From assembly GCA_964429805.1 (NCBI GenBank), contig CAYSDH010000048.1, positions 1-25,351 on the forward strand: a stretch of 25,351 bases of DNA. Direction: 5' to 3'. Below are positions 7,750 through 15,468 of this stretch, one piece after another (the first letter of the stretch is position 1; each line of letters starts with the position of its first letter). The notes under the pieces are model-generated. The model was not told where the DNA came from and searched no databases. It saw only the letters and a list, made by a program, of their open reading frames with translations. A program made the translations under genes and the position numbers. This stretch comes from CAYSDH01 sp964429805. GTDB lineage: Bacteria; Bacteroidota; Bacteroidia; Flavobacteriales_D; JABDKJ01.

Positions 7750-8496
7750 TCATATCTTTTCGAGCAACTCCAAGACTTCGGCTCTCTTTGCTCTAGATAC
7801 CGGTATGCTTATGTCGTTTTGTATCATCAGATACTGCCCATCGCTGCGAATGTACTCCTTTATGCAGCTCGTATTAACCAAGTATGACTGATGCACTCTG
7901 TGAAAGTGACTGTGGTTGAGCATCGCCTCTATCTCTTTTATTTTTTTTGAGACCACCACTTTACTTCCATCTGCTTTGTAGATGGTCGTGTAGTTGCCAT
8001 CTGCTTGACAATAGGTGATGTCGGTAATGTCTTGGTAGACAATTCTGCCATTGAGGTGAAGCGGAATTTTTGTTCTGCTCTGCGAGCTAGAGAGCAAGCT
8101 AATCACTTCTTGAATGTCCGTTTTCTGCGAGCCGTTAGAGACCATTCGTTGAATTTTCTTGACGCACTTGGTCAAGTCATCACTGTCCACTGGTTTGAGC
8201 AGATAATCTATCGCATTTTCCTTAAATGCCTTGAGGGCATAGCTCTCGTATGCTGTAGTAACAACCAGCGCAAAGTCTCTGTGAGTCAAGTGCTCTAAAA
8301 GCGTGAAGCCGTCCATTTGTGGCATTTCGATGTCTAAAAAAACACAGTCTGGCTTCAGATAATTGATGGCAGACACGGCTTCTTCGGGGTTCGTAAACGT
8401 CTCAATGACCTCTATCTCTGGACAGAAATTTTCCAGCTCCCACTTCATGCTTTTGATAGCACTCGGCTCATCATCTACTATAATGGACTTAATCAT
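7750..8496 (-). CDS. LytTR-family response regulator, partner of the downstream kinase
   Basis: This 248-residue protein has an N-terminal receiver domain (1-120): acidic pocket Asp8/Asp9, phospho-acceptor Asp55 in CVFLDIEMPQMDG, conserved Thr80 or Thr81, and Lys101 in LLKPVD. The C-terminal LytTR DNA-binding domain (about 145-245) is recognised by DITYCQADGNYTTIY and the HRVHQSYLVN segment. LytTR regulators bind direct repeats in promoter regions. The regulator precedes the kinase by 4 nt, the usual order for this operon type. A TATCTTTA element ends 5 nt before the ATG. Targets are unknown; the gene's own upstream region (8497-8673) shows no obvious pair of repeats. Confidence 0.95.
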   Translation of the reverse strand: MIKSIIVDDEPSAIKSMKWELENFCPEIEVIETFTNPEEAVSAINYLKPDCVFLDIEMPQMDGFTLLEHLTHRDFALVVTTAYESYALKAFKENAIDYLLKPVDSDDLTKCVKKIQRMVSNGSQKTDIQEVISLLSSSQSRTKIPLHLNGRIVYQDITDITYCQADGNYTTIYKADGSKVVVSKKIKEIEAMLNHSHFHRVHQSYLVNTSCIKEYIRSDGQYLMIQNDISIPVSRAKRAEVLELLEKI

Positions 8497-8501
8497 AGCT
8501 C

Positions 8502-8509
8502 TAAAGATA
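8502..8509 (-). promoter_or_regulatory. Possible -7 element upstream of the LytTR regulator gene
   Basis: The minus strand reads TATCTTTA (one mismatch to TAnnTTTG), ending 5 nt before the ATG at 8496. No TTG lies 17-19 bp further upstream; a TTG is present only 10 bp away. Confidence 0.25.
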
Positions 8510-8639
8510 GACTCTTTGTCAACGTTTGTCCTATAAACTGTGCAGATGGTATGATCTGGCTGAAAAGCTGCATAATGGGGCCATTTTAGGCTAATGCCTC
8601 ATCCATATGGTTAGACATTCGGACACTAAACAGTTACTA

Positions 8640-8661
8640 GTCAGTCTTTTGAGCGACTGAC
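8640..8661 (-). terminator. Hairpin downstream of tilS
   Basis: A perfect 7-bp inverted repeat, gtcagtc (8640-8646) and gactgac (8655-8661), has an 8-nt loop and lies 12 bp past the tilS stop. No T-run follows on the minus strand, so it may be a factor-dependent or weak terminator. The remaining intergenic DNA (8510-8639) shows no gene or clear signal. Confidence 0.4.
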
Positions 8662-8673
8662 GAGTATGTAGAT

Positions 8674-9954
8674 TTAGGGTCGGTGGACACGTACTTTGAG
8701 TGCCTTTTGGCTCCCGGTATCTAGTTTAGTGTCTTCGCTTACTCGGAGTCCAGCGAGCCAGACTATTCGCTCGCTATCCATCACGACTATCATCTCGTTT
8801 TTATCAGCAAGTGACACCTTTGAGTCAATCAGAATGTCACTGATTTTTTTTCGTCCAGTCATGCCCAGCGGACGCATGTCATCTCCTTGACGCCATGTCC
8901 TCAGGTGCAGCGGAAACTTTATTTTGTCGCAGTCGGCATACATCACCATCGGGTCACTTCCCAGCGTTGCTTGGTCCGCCTCAACCACTTCGACTGTTAT
9001 CTCAAGTTTGTCATAGACGTATGATCCAGAAACTGAAATGTCGAGCACAGCCTGCTCTACTTCCTTATTTGAGCGCAGAATAAAGTGACTGCGGTCTCTG
9101 AAGAGCGTCCAGTGCTCAGCAATAATTTGCGCACCTACACGCTCGCTGGCCACTATATCGCTAAGCTGTCCATGCGTGAATCCATGTTCGCTGAGCATCT
9201 CATACAAGTAGATGTCTGGATGTCCATGCGCTTCTAATTCTTTGACCGGAATACGCATCGAGTCTCGGCTAGTCTCGCAATAGTCATCTTTAAAGCGTTG
9301 CACAGCATCGCGAAGCGCATGCTGAGTAGCCAGCAAGTAACTGATGGTCTCTTTCATAGATGAAGGAAAAGACGCATTGATGTCATGCATCAGCGGGACA
9401 AGCTCATGGCGCACCCTGTTGCGCTGATACTTTGCAGAGTTATTGCTGCTATCTTCTCTCCAAGGCACATGGTGTTCGGCCGCATAACTCTTGATTTCTT
9501 CTTGAGTCATGTCAATAATCGGCCGTATGATATTTCCTCTTTGGCGCGGTATTCCTGTCAAACCTTTGAGGCCGGTGCCGCGCATCAGATTTATGAGGGC
9601 GGTTTCTACGCTATCATTAAAATGGTGAGCCGTGTAAATGACGCTAATGTCATGCTCCTCACACAGCTCTTCAAACCAAGCGTAGCGCAACACGCGGGCT
9701 CCTTCTTGTATGCTAAGTTTCTGTTCTGAGCAGAATGCCTGCGTGTCAAAGGTCTTGGTCCAGCACTGCACAGACTGTGACTTGCAGTAATCTACAACGA
9801 GCTGCTCGTCTCCGTCTGATTCTTCTCCACGCAAACCAAAATTGCAATGCGCTACGCTGATATACTCAGCGCCCATGGTTTGAATAGAATGATGCAGCAG
9901 CACCATGGAGTCCATTCCTCCAGAAACAGCGATTAGAACTTTTTGTCGAGTCAC
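8674..9954 (-). CDS. tilS: tRNA(Ile)-lysidine synthetase TilS
   Basis: TilS converts the wobble cytidine of the CAU-anticodon tRNA-Ile to lysidine, so that it reads AUA; this is normally essential. The 426-residue protein has the PP-loop ATP-binding motif SGGMDS (residues 10-15) right at the N-terminus, and HCNFGLRGEESDGDE and HHFNDSVETALINLMRGTGLKGL blocks characteristic of TilS. A C-terminal substrate-binding domain has LRTWRQGDDMRPLGMTGRKK near 355-375. The length matches the family. The start is GTG at 9952-9954; the nearby ATG (9954-9956) is followed at once by TGA and cannot be used. The gene is divergent from the crotonase gene, with 64 bp between them. Confidence 0.95.
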   Translation of the reverse strand: MTRQKVLIAVSGGMDSMVLLHHSIQTMGAEYISVAHCNFGLRGEESDGDEQLVVDYCKSQSVQCWTKTFDTQAFCSEQKLSIQEGARVLRYAWFEELCEEHDISVIYTAHHFNDSVETALINLMRGTGLKGLTGIPRQRGNIIRPIIDMTQEEIKSYAAEHHVPWREDSSNNSAKYQRNRVRHELVPLMHDINASFPSSMKETISYLLATQHALRDAVQRFKDDYCETSRDSMRIPVKELEAHGHPDIYLYEMLSEHGFTHGQLSDIVASERVGAQIIAEHWTLFRDRSHFILRSNKEVEQAVLDISVSGSYVYDKLEITVEVVEADQATLGSDPMVMYADCDKIKFPLHLRTWRQGDDMRPLGMTGRKKISDILIDSKVSLADKNEMIVVMDSERIVWLAGLRVSEDTKLDTGSQKALKVRVHRP

Positions 9955-9958
9955 ATGT

Positions 9959-9966
9959 CAAATGTA
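9959..9966 (-). promoter_or_regulatory. Consensus -7 element 4 nt from the tilS start codon
   Basis: The minus strand reads TACATTTG, an exact match to TAnnTTTG, ending 4 nt before the GTG. If it is used, transcription would begin at or next to the start codon, giving a leaderless mRNA. The region 19 bp upstream has TGTTTT rather than a clean TTG. Confidence 0.45.
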
Positions 9967-10018
9967 CTGGCTTCATGTTTATTAAAACACGATATCTTCG
10001 GCTCTCAAATCACAGAAA

Positions 10019-10792
10019 ATGAGCGCTCAAAATATACTAGTCCACGCAGAGAATGGCATCTGCACCATCACCATCAACAGACCAGATCAGCTTAATGCCT
10101 TAAACAAGGATACCATTGCGGAGCTCAATCAAGCCTTGGTCACGGCCGACTCAGATAAGAGCACCAGAGTGGTCATATTAACTGGTGCAGGCGAGAAGGC
10201 CTTTATCGCTGGTGCAGACATCAAAGAGTTTGCTTCGTTTGACGTGGAAAACGGAAAGAAACTAGCTGCAGAAGGTCAGCGTTTGCTCTTTGACCAAGTC
10301 GAGAATATGGGCACGCCAGTCATCGCAGCGGTAAACGGTTATGCACTCGGAGGCGGACTTGAGTTGGCCATGTCGTCTCATTTTAGAGTAGCTTCTGACA
10401 ATGCCATTCTTGGACTGCCTGAAGTTTCTCTAGGTGTCATACCAGGTTACGGTGGCACGCAGCGTTTAGCCCAGTTGGTGGGTAAAGGAAAAGCCATGGA
10501 GCTGATCACTACGGCAGGCAAGATCGGTGCTGAAGAGGCCAAAGAATGGGGTCTAGTCAACCATGTCACCACTCAAGAAGAACTCATGCCATTGGCTCAA
10601 AAACTCGCGTCAAAAATAATGAGGAACTCGCCCATGGCCATTGCAGCGGCTATACGCTCGGTCAATGCCGGTTTTGAAGATGGCGTAAATGGATACGAGA
10701 CAGAGGTGAATGAATTTGGGAAGTGCTTTGGCACGCCAGAATTTGTAGAAGGAACAACGGCATTTTTAGAAAAGCGAAAGCCTCAATTTTAA
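10019..10792 (+). CDS. Enoyl-CoA hydratase / crotonase-family protein
   Basis: This 257-residue protein fits the hydratase branch of the crotonase superfamily, which adds water across the double bond of enoyl-CoA esters in beta-oxidation or related pathways. The oxyanion-hole segments AFIAGADIKEF (61-71) and NGYALGGGLELA (106-117) are present. Both catalytic glutamates expected of true hydratases are present: Glu115 in GGGLELA and Glu135 in LPEVSLGVIPG. The typical PGYGGTQRL follows at 142-150. The length matches soluble 3-hydroxybutyryl-CoA dehydratase-type enzymes. No other fatty-acid genes are adjacent, so the substrate chain length and pathway cannot be told. It is probably monocistronic: divergent from tilS, and 132 bp before the next gene. 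Confidence 0.92.
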   Translation: MSAQNILVHAENGICTITINRPDQLNALNKDTIAELNQALVTADSDKSTRVVILTGAGEKAFIAGADIKEFASFDVENGKKLAAEGQRLLFDQVENMGTPVIAAVNGYALGGGLELAMSSHFRVASDNAILGLPEVSLGVIPGYGGTQRLAQLVGKGKAMELITTAGKIGAEEAKEWGLVNHVTTQEELMPLAQKLASKIMRNSPMAIAAAIRSVNAGFEDGVNGYETEVNEFGKCFGTPEFVEGTTAFLEKRKPQF

Positions 10793-10924
10793 GTCCGTTT
10801 TAGTATCGGGTTGTCACGGTCTACTTGTTAGTTGTTGAGTCAGGAATCTTAACAGCTTTTAATAATCTTATAGAACTTCGGCTTACACGTTGGCGTTAAT
10901 TCTGAAGCCGCGGCACGCAGCAGC

Positions 10925-12469
10925 ATGCTCAGAATTAAGACCAAACCTGAACACACATATTTGAACCCCCTAAAGCAACTAGCAGGTCAAACGGCCATTT
11001 ATGGGTTGAGCAGCATCGTTGCTCGACTGCTCAACTATTTGCTCACACCGCTGCACACGTCAAAGGGAGTTTTTAGCGCAGAGCAATATGGCATCATTAC
11101 GGAAATGTATTCCTATGTGGCCTTCCTCATCATCTTTCTGACCTATGGTTTAGAGACGGCCTTTTTCAGATTCATCAACAAGAATCCGGACAACAAGTCG
11201 CTGGTCTATGCCACCGGAGTAAAAAGTCTGGTGGTCACATCTTCGGTCTTTATCACCATGGCCACCTTGTTTAATGTGCCGATTGGTAAGTGGTTAAACT
11301 ACCCTGACCACACAGAGTATGTGGTTTGGTTTGCCATCATAGTAGGGCTAGACGCGCTGAGTACTATGCCCATGGCAAAGCTCAGAGCAGAAAACAAAGC
11401 CTTAAAGTTTGCCGGTGTCAACTTGGTGAATGTGCTCATCAATATTGGCCTCAACCTGTTTTTCTTGGCGTACTGCATGCCGCATTATGCAGCGGGAGAC
11501 ACCAACTGGTTGATTGATGCAGTCTATAGTCCAGACATTGGGGTGGGCTATGTGTTCATTGCCAATCTGGTGGCTTCATCAGTCAAGTTTTTACTACTTA
11601 GTCCACACATTTTAAGAGCCCGCGGATTTGACTTCGCTGTATTAAAAACCATGTTGAGGTTTTCTCTGCCTCTGCTTTTGGTTGGTATCGGTTGGTATAT
11701 CAATGAGAATTTTGACCGCATCATGCTCAAGTTCATTCTGACAGATTTGCATGGTGAGAAATATGCCTTAGAACAAGTCGGTATCTATGGAGCAAATTAT
11801 AAGCTCTCCATCATCATCATGCTGTTTATTCAGGCCTTTCGTTATGCGGCAGACCCCTTTTACTTTTCAAAAGAAAAAGAGGCCGGTTCAAAAAAGCTGT
11901 ACGCCAGCATCATGAACTACTTTCTCATCATCGTCTGCACCATCTTTTTGGTGGTCACGCTCTACATTGACATCTTTAAATACTTCATTCCTAATGACGA
12001 GTTTTGGGTAGGACTCAGCATCGTGCCGATCTTACTTATGGCCAATATTTTTCAGGGTATGTATTACAATCTTTCCTTTTGGTACAAGCTCACTGACAAG
12101 ACCTATTTCGGAGCCATACTCGCCTTGTTAGGCGCGCTGGTCACGCTGGGTTTAAACTTCTTTTTTATACCAGAATATGGCTACATGGCCTGCGCCTGGA
12201 CGACCTGTATCGCCTACGGCAGCATTATGTTGTTGAGCTACTTTATCGGGCAGCGGCATTATGCCATACCGTATCGCGTAGGTCGCATCTTGGTGTATGT
12301 GCTTATGGCCTTCTCAATTTACATGCTGTTTAACTTCATCAGCATCGATTCTAATGTGCTCAAGTGGCTGCTTGCTGCTGTTGCAATCTGCGCATTTGTG
12401 CTCGTCAGTCTCAGAGTAGAGGGCGTGAAACTGGCCGACATACGGGCCAAGCTTTCTGCCGATTCATAG
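10925..12469 (+). CDS. Polysaccharide/oligosaccharide flippase family protein (Wzx/MATE-like)
   Basis: This 514-residue integral membrane protein has about 12-14 hydrophobic helices and the opening typical of the polysaccharide biosynthesis/flippase family: LKQLAGQTAIYGLSSIVARLLNYLLTP at 17-43. It lacks a signal peptide. Members translocate lipid-linked sugar repeat units across the inner membrane. No glycosyltransferase or polymerase genes lie nearby, so it is not part of a visible surface-polysaccharide locus. In other Bacteroidota, as I recall, a flippase of this type lies just upstream of dut and the TPR/DUF4292/EnvC genes. That would make it a conserved neighbour of the envelope block rather than an O-antigen flippase, and here the block is interrupted by two further genes. 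The family is secure; the substrate is unknown. Confidence 0.88.
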   Translation: MLRIKTKPEHTYLNPLKQLAGQTAIYGLSSIVARLLNYLLTPLHTSKGVFSAEQYGIITEMYSYVAFLIIFLTYGLETAFFRFINKNPDNKSLVYATGVKSLVVTSSVFITMATLFNVPIGKWLNYPDHTEYVVWFAIIVGLDALSTMPMAKLRAENKALKFAGVNLVNVLINIGLNLFFLAYCMPHYAAGDTNWLIDAVYSPDIGVGYVFIANLVASSVKFLLLSPHILRARGFDFAVLKTMLRFSLPLLLVGIGWYINENFDRIMLKFILTDLHGEKYALEQVGIYGANYKLSIIIMLFIQAFRYAADPFYFSKEKEAGSKKLYASIMNYFLIIVCTIFLVVTLYIDIFKYFIPNDEFWVGLSIVPILLMANIFQGMYYNLSFWYKLTDKTYFGAILALLGALVTLGLNFFFIPEYGYMACAWTTCIAYGSIMLLSYFIGQRHYAIPYRVGRILVYVLMAFSIYMLFNFISIDSNVLKWLLAAVAICAFVLVSLRVEGVKLADIRAKLSADS

Positions 12470-12486
12470 TCTGATAAGTCAGGACT
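12468..12486 (+). terminator. Imperfect hairpin at the end of the flippase gene
   Basis: agtctga (12468-12474) can pair with tca plus gact (12479-12486, one bulged g at 12482), leaving a 4-nt loop. It overlaps the stop codon and has no T-run on the plus strand, so terminator function is doubtful. Confidence 0.2.
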
Positions 12487-12529
12487 AAAAGTTCGCGCCA
12501 AGTAAATCTGATTCCTGTTCTTTGCGCAC

Positions 12530-14359
12530 ATGAATCATGCAGCACAGATACCCTTAGAAGACTTCTTTAAAAAGCCCGATAAATCCAGTTATCAGATCTC
12601 TCCTGAAGGTGGTTTTTATGCCTTCATGGCTCCGGTCGATGCACGGATGAACGTTTTCATTCAGAAAATAGGAACGGTTGAGGCACAGCAAATCACATTT
12701 GAAACCGAGCGTGATGTGGCCGGTTACCTCTGGGCCAATGAAGGACGTCTACTTTTTCTCAAAGACAATGCGGGCGATGAGAATTTTAAACTTTTTGGCG
12801 TAGATCGAGACGGGAGTAATCTCAAAGGTCTCACCGATTTTGATAAAGTCTTGACCCAAATCATTGACAGGCTGAGAGACATTCCTGATGAAATAATAGT
12901 TGGTCTCAACAAACGAAATCCGCAGATATTTGATCCGTACAGACTTAATGTGGTCACGGGTGACATGCAGATGCTAGCCGAAAACCCGGGCAATATTTCC
13001 GCCTGGATGACCGACCATGACGGACGGCTGCGCATCGCCATTGCCACTGATGGGGTAAGCAGTACGCTCATGCATCGCAAGACGGAAGAAGAGGAGTTTG
13101 AGGCAGTGCATACGGGCAATTTTAAGGAGTCACTGTCACCTTCATTTTTCACTTTTGACAATCAGAATTTGATTATGACTTCAAACCTCGGTCGTGACAA
13201 GTCGGCCGTGGTGAGATACGATTTGACAGCAGCCAAAGAAGTAGAGGTGATGTATGCGCATGACACCTATGATGTGTCAGCGGTAGCCTATTCTAGAAAG
13301 CAAAAGAAGATTACCTCAGCCAGTTATTCTGCGGCCAAAAGAGAACGCCACTTTTTTGACCCAGAGTCAGAAGCGCTCTTTGCTTTTCTCACAAGTGAAT
13401 TGCCTGACATGGAGTTTGGCATCACATCAGAGACGCAAGATGAAAACAGAATGATAGTCAGAACCTACAGCGACAGAGAGCGTGGGGCGTATTACATTCT
13501 AGACAGAGAGAAAAAAACGCTGGATAAAATTGCCGAACTCAGCCCATGGATTGACGCAGAGAAAATGGCGAGCACTACGCCAATTTCGTATCAGTCAAGA
13601 GATGGCTTAACGATAGAAGGTTACCTGACTCTGCCCAATGGCTTGACCATGGAGAGTGCCAAAAATCTACCCGTGGTGATCAACCCACACGGAGGGCCAT
13701 GGCACCGAGATGAATGGGGATTTAATGCCGAGGTACAGTTTCTAGCCAGCAGAAATTACGCAGTGATGCAGATGAACTTTAGAGGCAGCACAGGTTATGG
13801 ACGAAAGTTTTGGGAAGCCTCATTTGATCAGTGGGGACTGAAGATGCAAGATGACATTACAGATGGTGTGCATTGGTTGATTGAAAAAGGCATTGCCGAT
13901 AAAAATCGCATCGCCATTTACGGAGCGAGTTATGGCGGATATGCCACCTTGGCCGGACTGACGTTTACACCAGATTTGTATGCCTGCGGAGTAGATTATG
14001 TCGGTGTGTCAAACCTCTTTACGTTTATGGAAGCCATACCGCCTTATTGGAAGCCGTACCTGGAGATGCTGCATGAGATGGTGGGTCATCCCGAAGAGGA
14101 TAAGGAGCGCATGACGGACACTTCGCCTGCGCTCAATGCTGAGAAGATAAAGTCGCCACTCTTTGTGGCACAAGGAGCCAACGACCCGAGAGTGGTCAAA
14201 GCAGAATCAGACCAAATGGTCGAAGCCATGAAGGCCAGAGGAGTGATTGTAGAGTATATGGTCAAAGACAACGAGGGACACGGTTTTCATAACCAAGAGA
14301 ACCAATTTGACTTCTATCGAGCCATGGAGAAGTTCTTGGGTGAGCATATGAATATGTGA
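12530..14359 (+). CDS. S9-family serine peptidase (prolyl oligopeptidase / acylaminoacyl-peptidase-like)
   Basis: This 609-residue enzyme has an N-terminal beta-propeller-like region (about 20-340) and a C-terminal alpha/beta-hydrolase domain (about 350-609). The catalytic triad can be placed: Ser467 in GASYGGY, Asp552 in GANDPRV and His584 in EGHGF. The oxyanion segment NPHGGPW precedes it, as expected for family S9. There is no signal peptide or membrane helix, so it probably acts in the cytoplasm on short peptides. The propeller gates access, so large proteins are excluded in this family. Start: ATG at 12530, 60 bp after the flippase stop. It sits between the flippase and the envelope block. 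Precise specificity (prolyl versus acylaminoacyl) cannot be read from sequence. Confidence 0.93.
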   Translation: MNHAAQIPLEDFFKKPDKSSYQISPEGGFYAFMAPVDARMNVFIQKIGTVEAQQITFETERDVAGYLWANEGRLLFLKDNAGDENFKLFGVDRDGSNLKGLTDFDKVLTQIIDRLRDIPDEIIVGLNKRNPQIFDPYRLNVVTGDMQMLAENPGNISAWMTDHDGRLRIAIATDGVSSTLMHRKTEEEEFEAVHTGNFKESLSPSFFTFDNQNLIMTSNLGRDKSAVVRYDLTAAKEVEVMYAHDTYDVSAVAYSRKQKKITSASYSAAKRERHFFDPESEALFAFLTSELPDMEFGITSETQDENRMIVRTYSDRERGAYYILDREKKTLDKIAELSPWIDAEKMASTTPISYQSRDGLTIEGYLTLPNGLTMESAKNLPVVINPHGGPWHRDEWGFNAEVQFLASRNYAVMQMNFRGSTGYGRKFWEASFDQWGLKMQDDITDGVHWLIEKGIADKNRIAIYGASYGGYATLAGLTFTPDLYACGVDYVGVSNLFTFMEAIPPYWKPYLEMLHEMVGHPEEDKERMTDTSPALNAEKIKSPLFVAQGANDPRVVKAESDQMVEAMKARGVIVEYMVKDNEGHGFHNQENQFDFYRAMEKFLGEHMNM

Positions 14360-14421
14360 TCTTTAAAGAGGGCTGCACAAATGGTAATCCAGAAATTAAA
14401 GAGCCCCGCTTCAAGTAATTA

Positions 14422-14859
14422 TTATTCAAGCTGGTCGAGAGTCCAGCTTTTATTTGGTCTCATTTCTTTCCATTCGAGATAGGTCGAAAAGAACTCATCG
14501 TGAAGCATTGTGTCTCCTAAATCGGGAGCATCCGTGGTGTCAACCAACATGACTCCGGACCACTCTCCAATGGATGCCGATGGGTCAGTTGTACCATCTA
14601 CCAGATTCAATAGTTCAAACAATATCCCAGCCGCATTATCTGCTAAGACCTTTCTTAGAGCCGATTTTAATACAGGGTTGTTTATCAGAATCGACAGAGA
14701 TTCCCTTTCTGCCTGATTAAGTCCTCCGTCTGGAGGGTATATTAACTCGTTGCTTCTCGCTCCATTTTGCAACATGTCAGCTGAGGCATCAGCATATTCT
14801 TCAATCTTTTGATGAAGACTTAGCATTAAGGTTCTTGTGTTCTGGTCAGAAAGTTTCAT
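14422..14859 (-). CDS. Uncharacterised 145-aa cytosolic protein
   Basis: I do not recognise this protein. It has no signal peptide or membrane helix, is acidic, and appears to be mainly helical in the first half (KIEEYADASADML, then NQAERESLSILI and SALRKVLADNAAGILFELLNLVDG). The second half, around GEWSGVMLVDT and HDEFFSTYLEWKEMRP, is rich in aromatic residues and ends in a short acidic tail. It is a lone minus-strand gene between the S9 peptidase and dut, pointing against both, with its own upstream region (14860-14957) shared divergently with dut. The composition resembles a globular accessory protein; an immunity-type protein is possible, but nothing in the sequence proves it. The coding call rests on a long clean frame with an ATG start and a sensible amino-acid composition. 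Confidence 0.7.
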   Translation of the reverse strand: MKLSDQNTRTLMLSLHQKIEEYADASADMLQNGARSNELIYPPDGGLNQAERESLSILINNPVLKSALRKVLADNAAGILFELLNLVDGTTDPSASIGEWSGVMLVDTTDAPDLGDTMLHDEFFSTYLEWKEMRPNKSWTLDQLE

Positions 14860-14957
14860 GTGTAAGTGTATAAATGCAAATTAGTTTAATTCCTAAATAA
14901 GCTGTGGAGTCTCCAAGCCTCAAATCAAAAATCAGGAATTACAATACCTTCGACCCT

Positions 14958-15392
14958 ATGAATGTTCGCATAATAAATCGCTCTTCCAACCCATTGCCAC
15001 AGTATGCTACAGACTTGTCAGCTGGAGCAGACCTCAGGGCAAACCTTGAGAAGTCTATGATATTGCAGCCCAAGCAGCGGGCGCTTATTCCAACAGGACT
15101 TTTTATTGAGCTAGTGCCAGGCACTGAGGCGCAGATACGTCCGCGCAGTGGTCTGGCGTATAAAAATGGCGTGACAGTACTCAACTCACCTGGCACGATT
15201 GATGCGGATTATAGAGGTGAAATAAAGGTGCTTTTGGTCAATTTGGGTCAAGAGGCGTTTACTGTAGAGCATGGTGAGCGCATCGCCCAAATGGTGATTG
15301 CCCAGCATGAACAGGTGCAGTGGCAAGAAGTAGAGACCTTGGAAGAGACAGTCAGAGGGGCTGGCGGTTTTGGACATACGGGGGTGGAATAA
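14958..15392 (+). CDS. dut: Deoxyuridine 5'-triphosphate nucleotidohydrolase (dUTPase)
   Basis: This trimeric dUTPase hydrolyses dUTP to dUMP and pyrophosphate, keeping uracil out of DNA and feeding dTMP synthesis. All five family motifs are present in a 144-residue protein: ATDLSAGADLRA (1), PRSGLAYKNGV (2), GTIDADYRGEIKV with the catalytic Asp (3), GERIAQMVI (4) and the C-terminal arm RGAGGFGHTG (5). I chose the ATG at 14958 because MNVRIINRS matches the normal family beginning. An in-frame GTG at 14904 would add 18 residues that do not look like dUTPase. The gene begins the long plus-strand envelope block; 76 bp separate it from the TPR gene. Confidence 0.97.
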   Translation: MNVRIINRSSNPLPQYATDLSAGADLRANLEKSMILQPKQRALIPTGLFIELVPGTEAQIRPRSGLAYKNGVTVLNSPGTIDADYRGEIKVLLVNLGQEAFTVEHGERIAQMVIAQHEQVQWQEVETLEETVRGAGGFGHTGVE

Positions 15393-15468
15393 ACACGCGG
15401 CCATCTGCGGCAAGCGGGCTTTATGTTCTACCTTTATCCAGCGTAGCCCTGCATAAAAGAACAATTCA

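Noticed and set aside
10879..10910. Inverted repeat cggctt ... aagccg upstream of the flippase gene
   Set aside because: The 6-bp stem has a 20-nt loop and no T-run, so it is probably chance.
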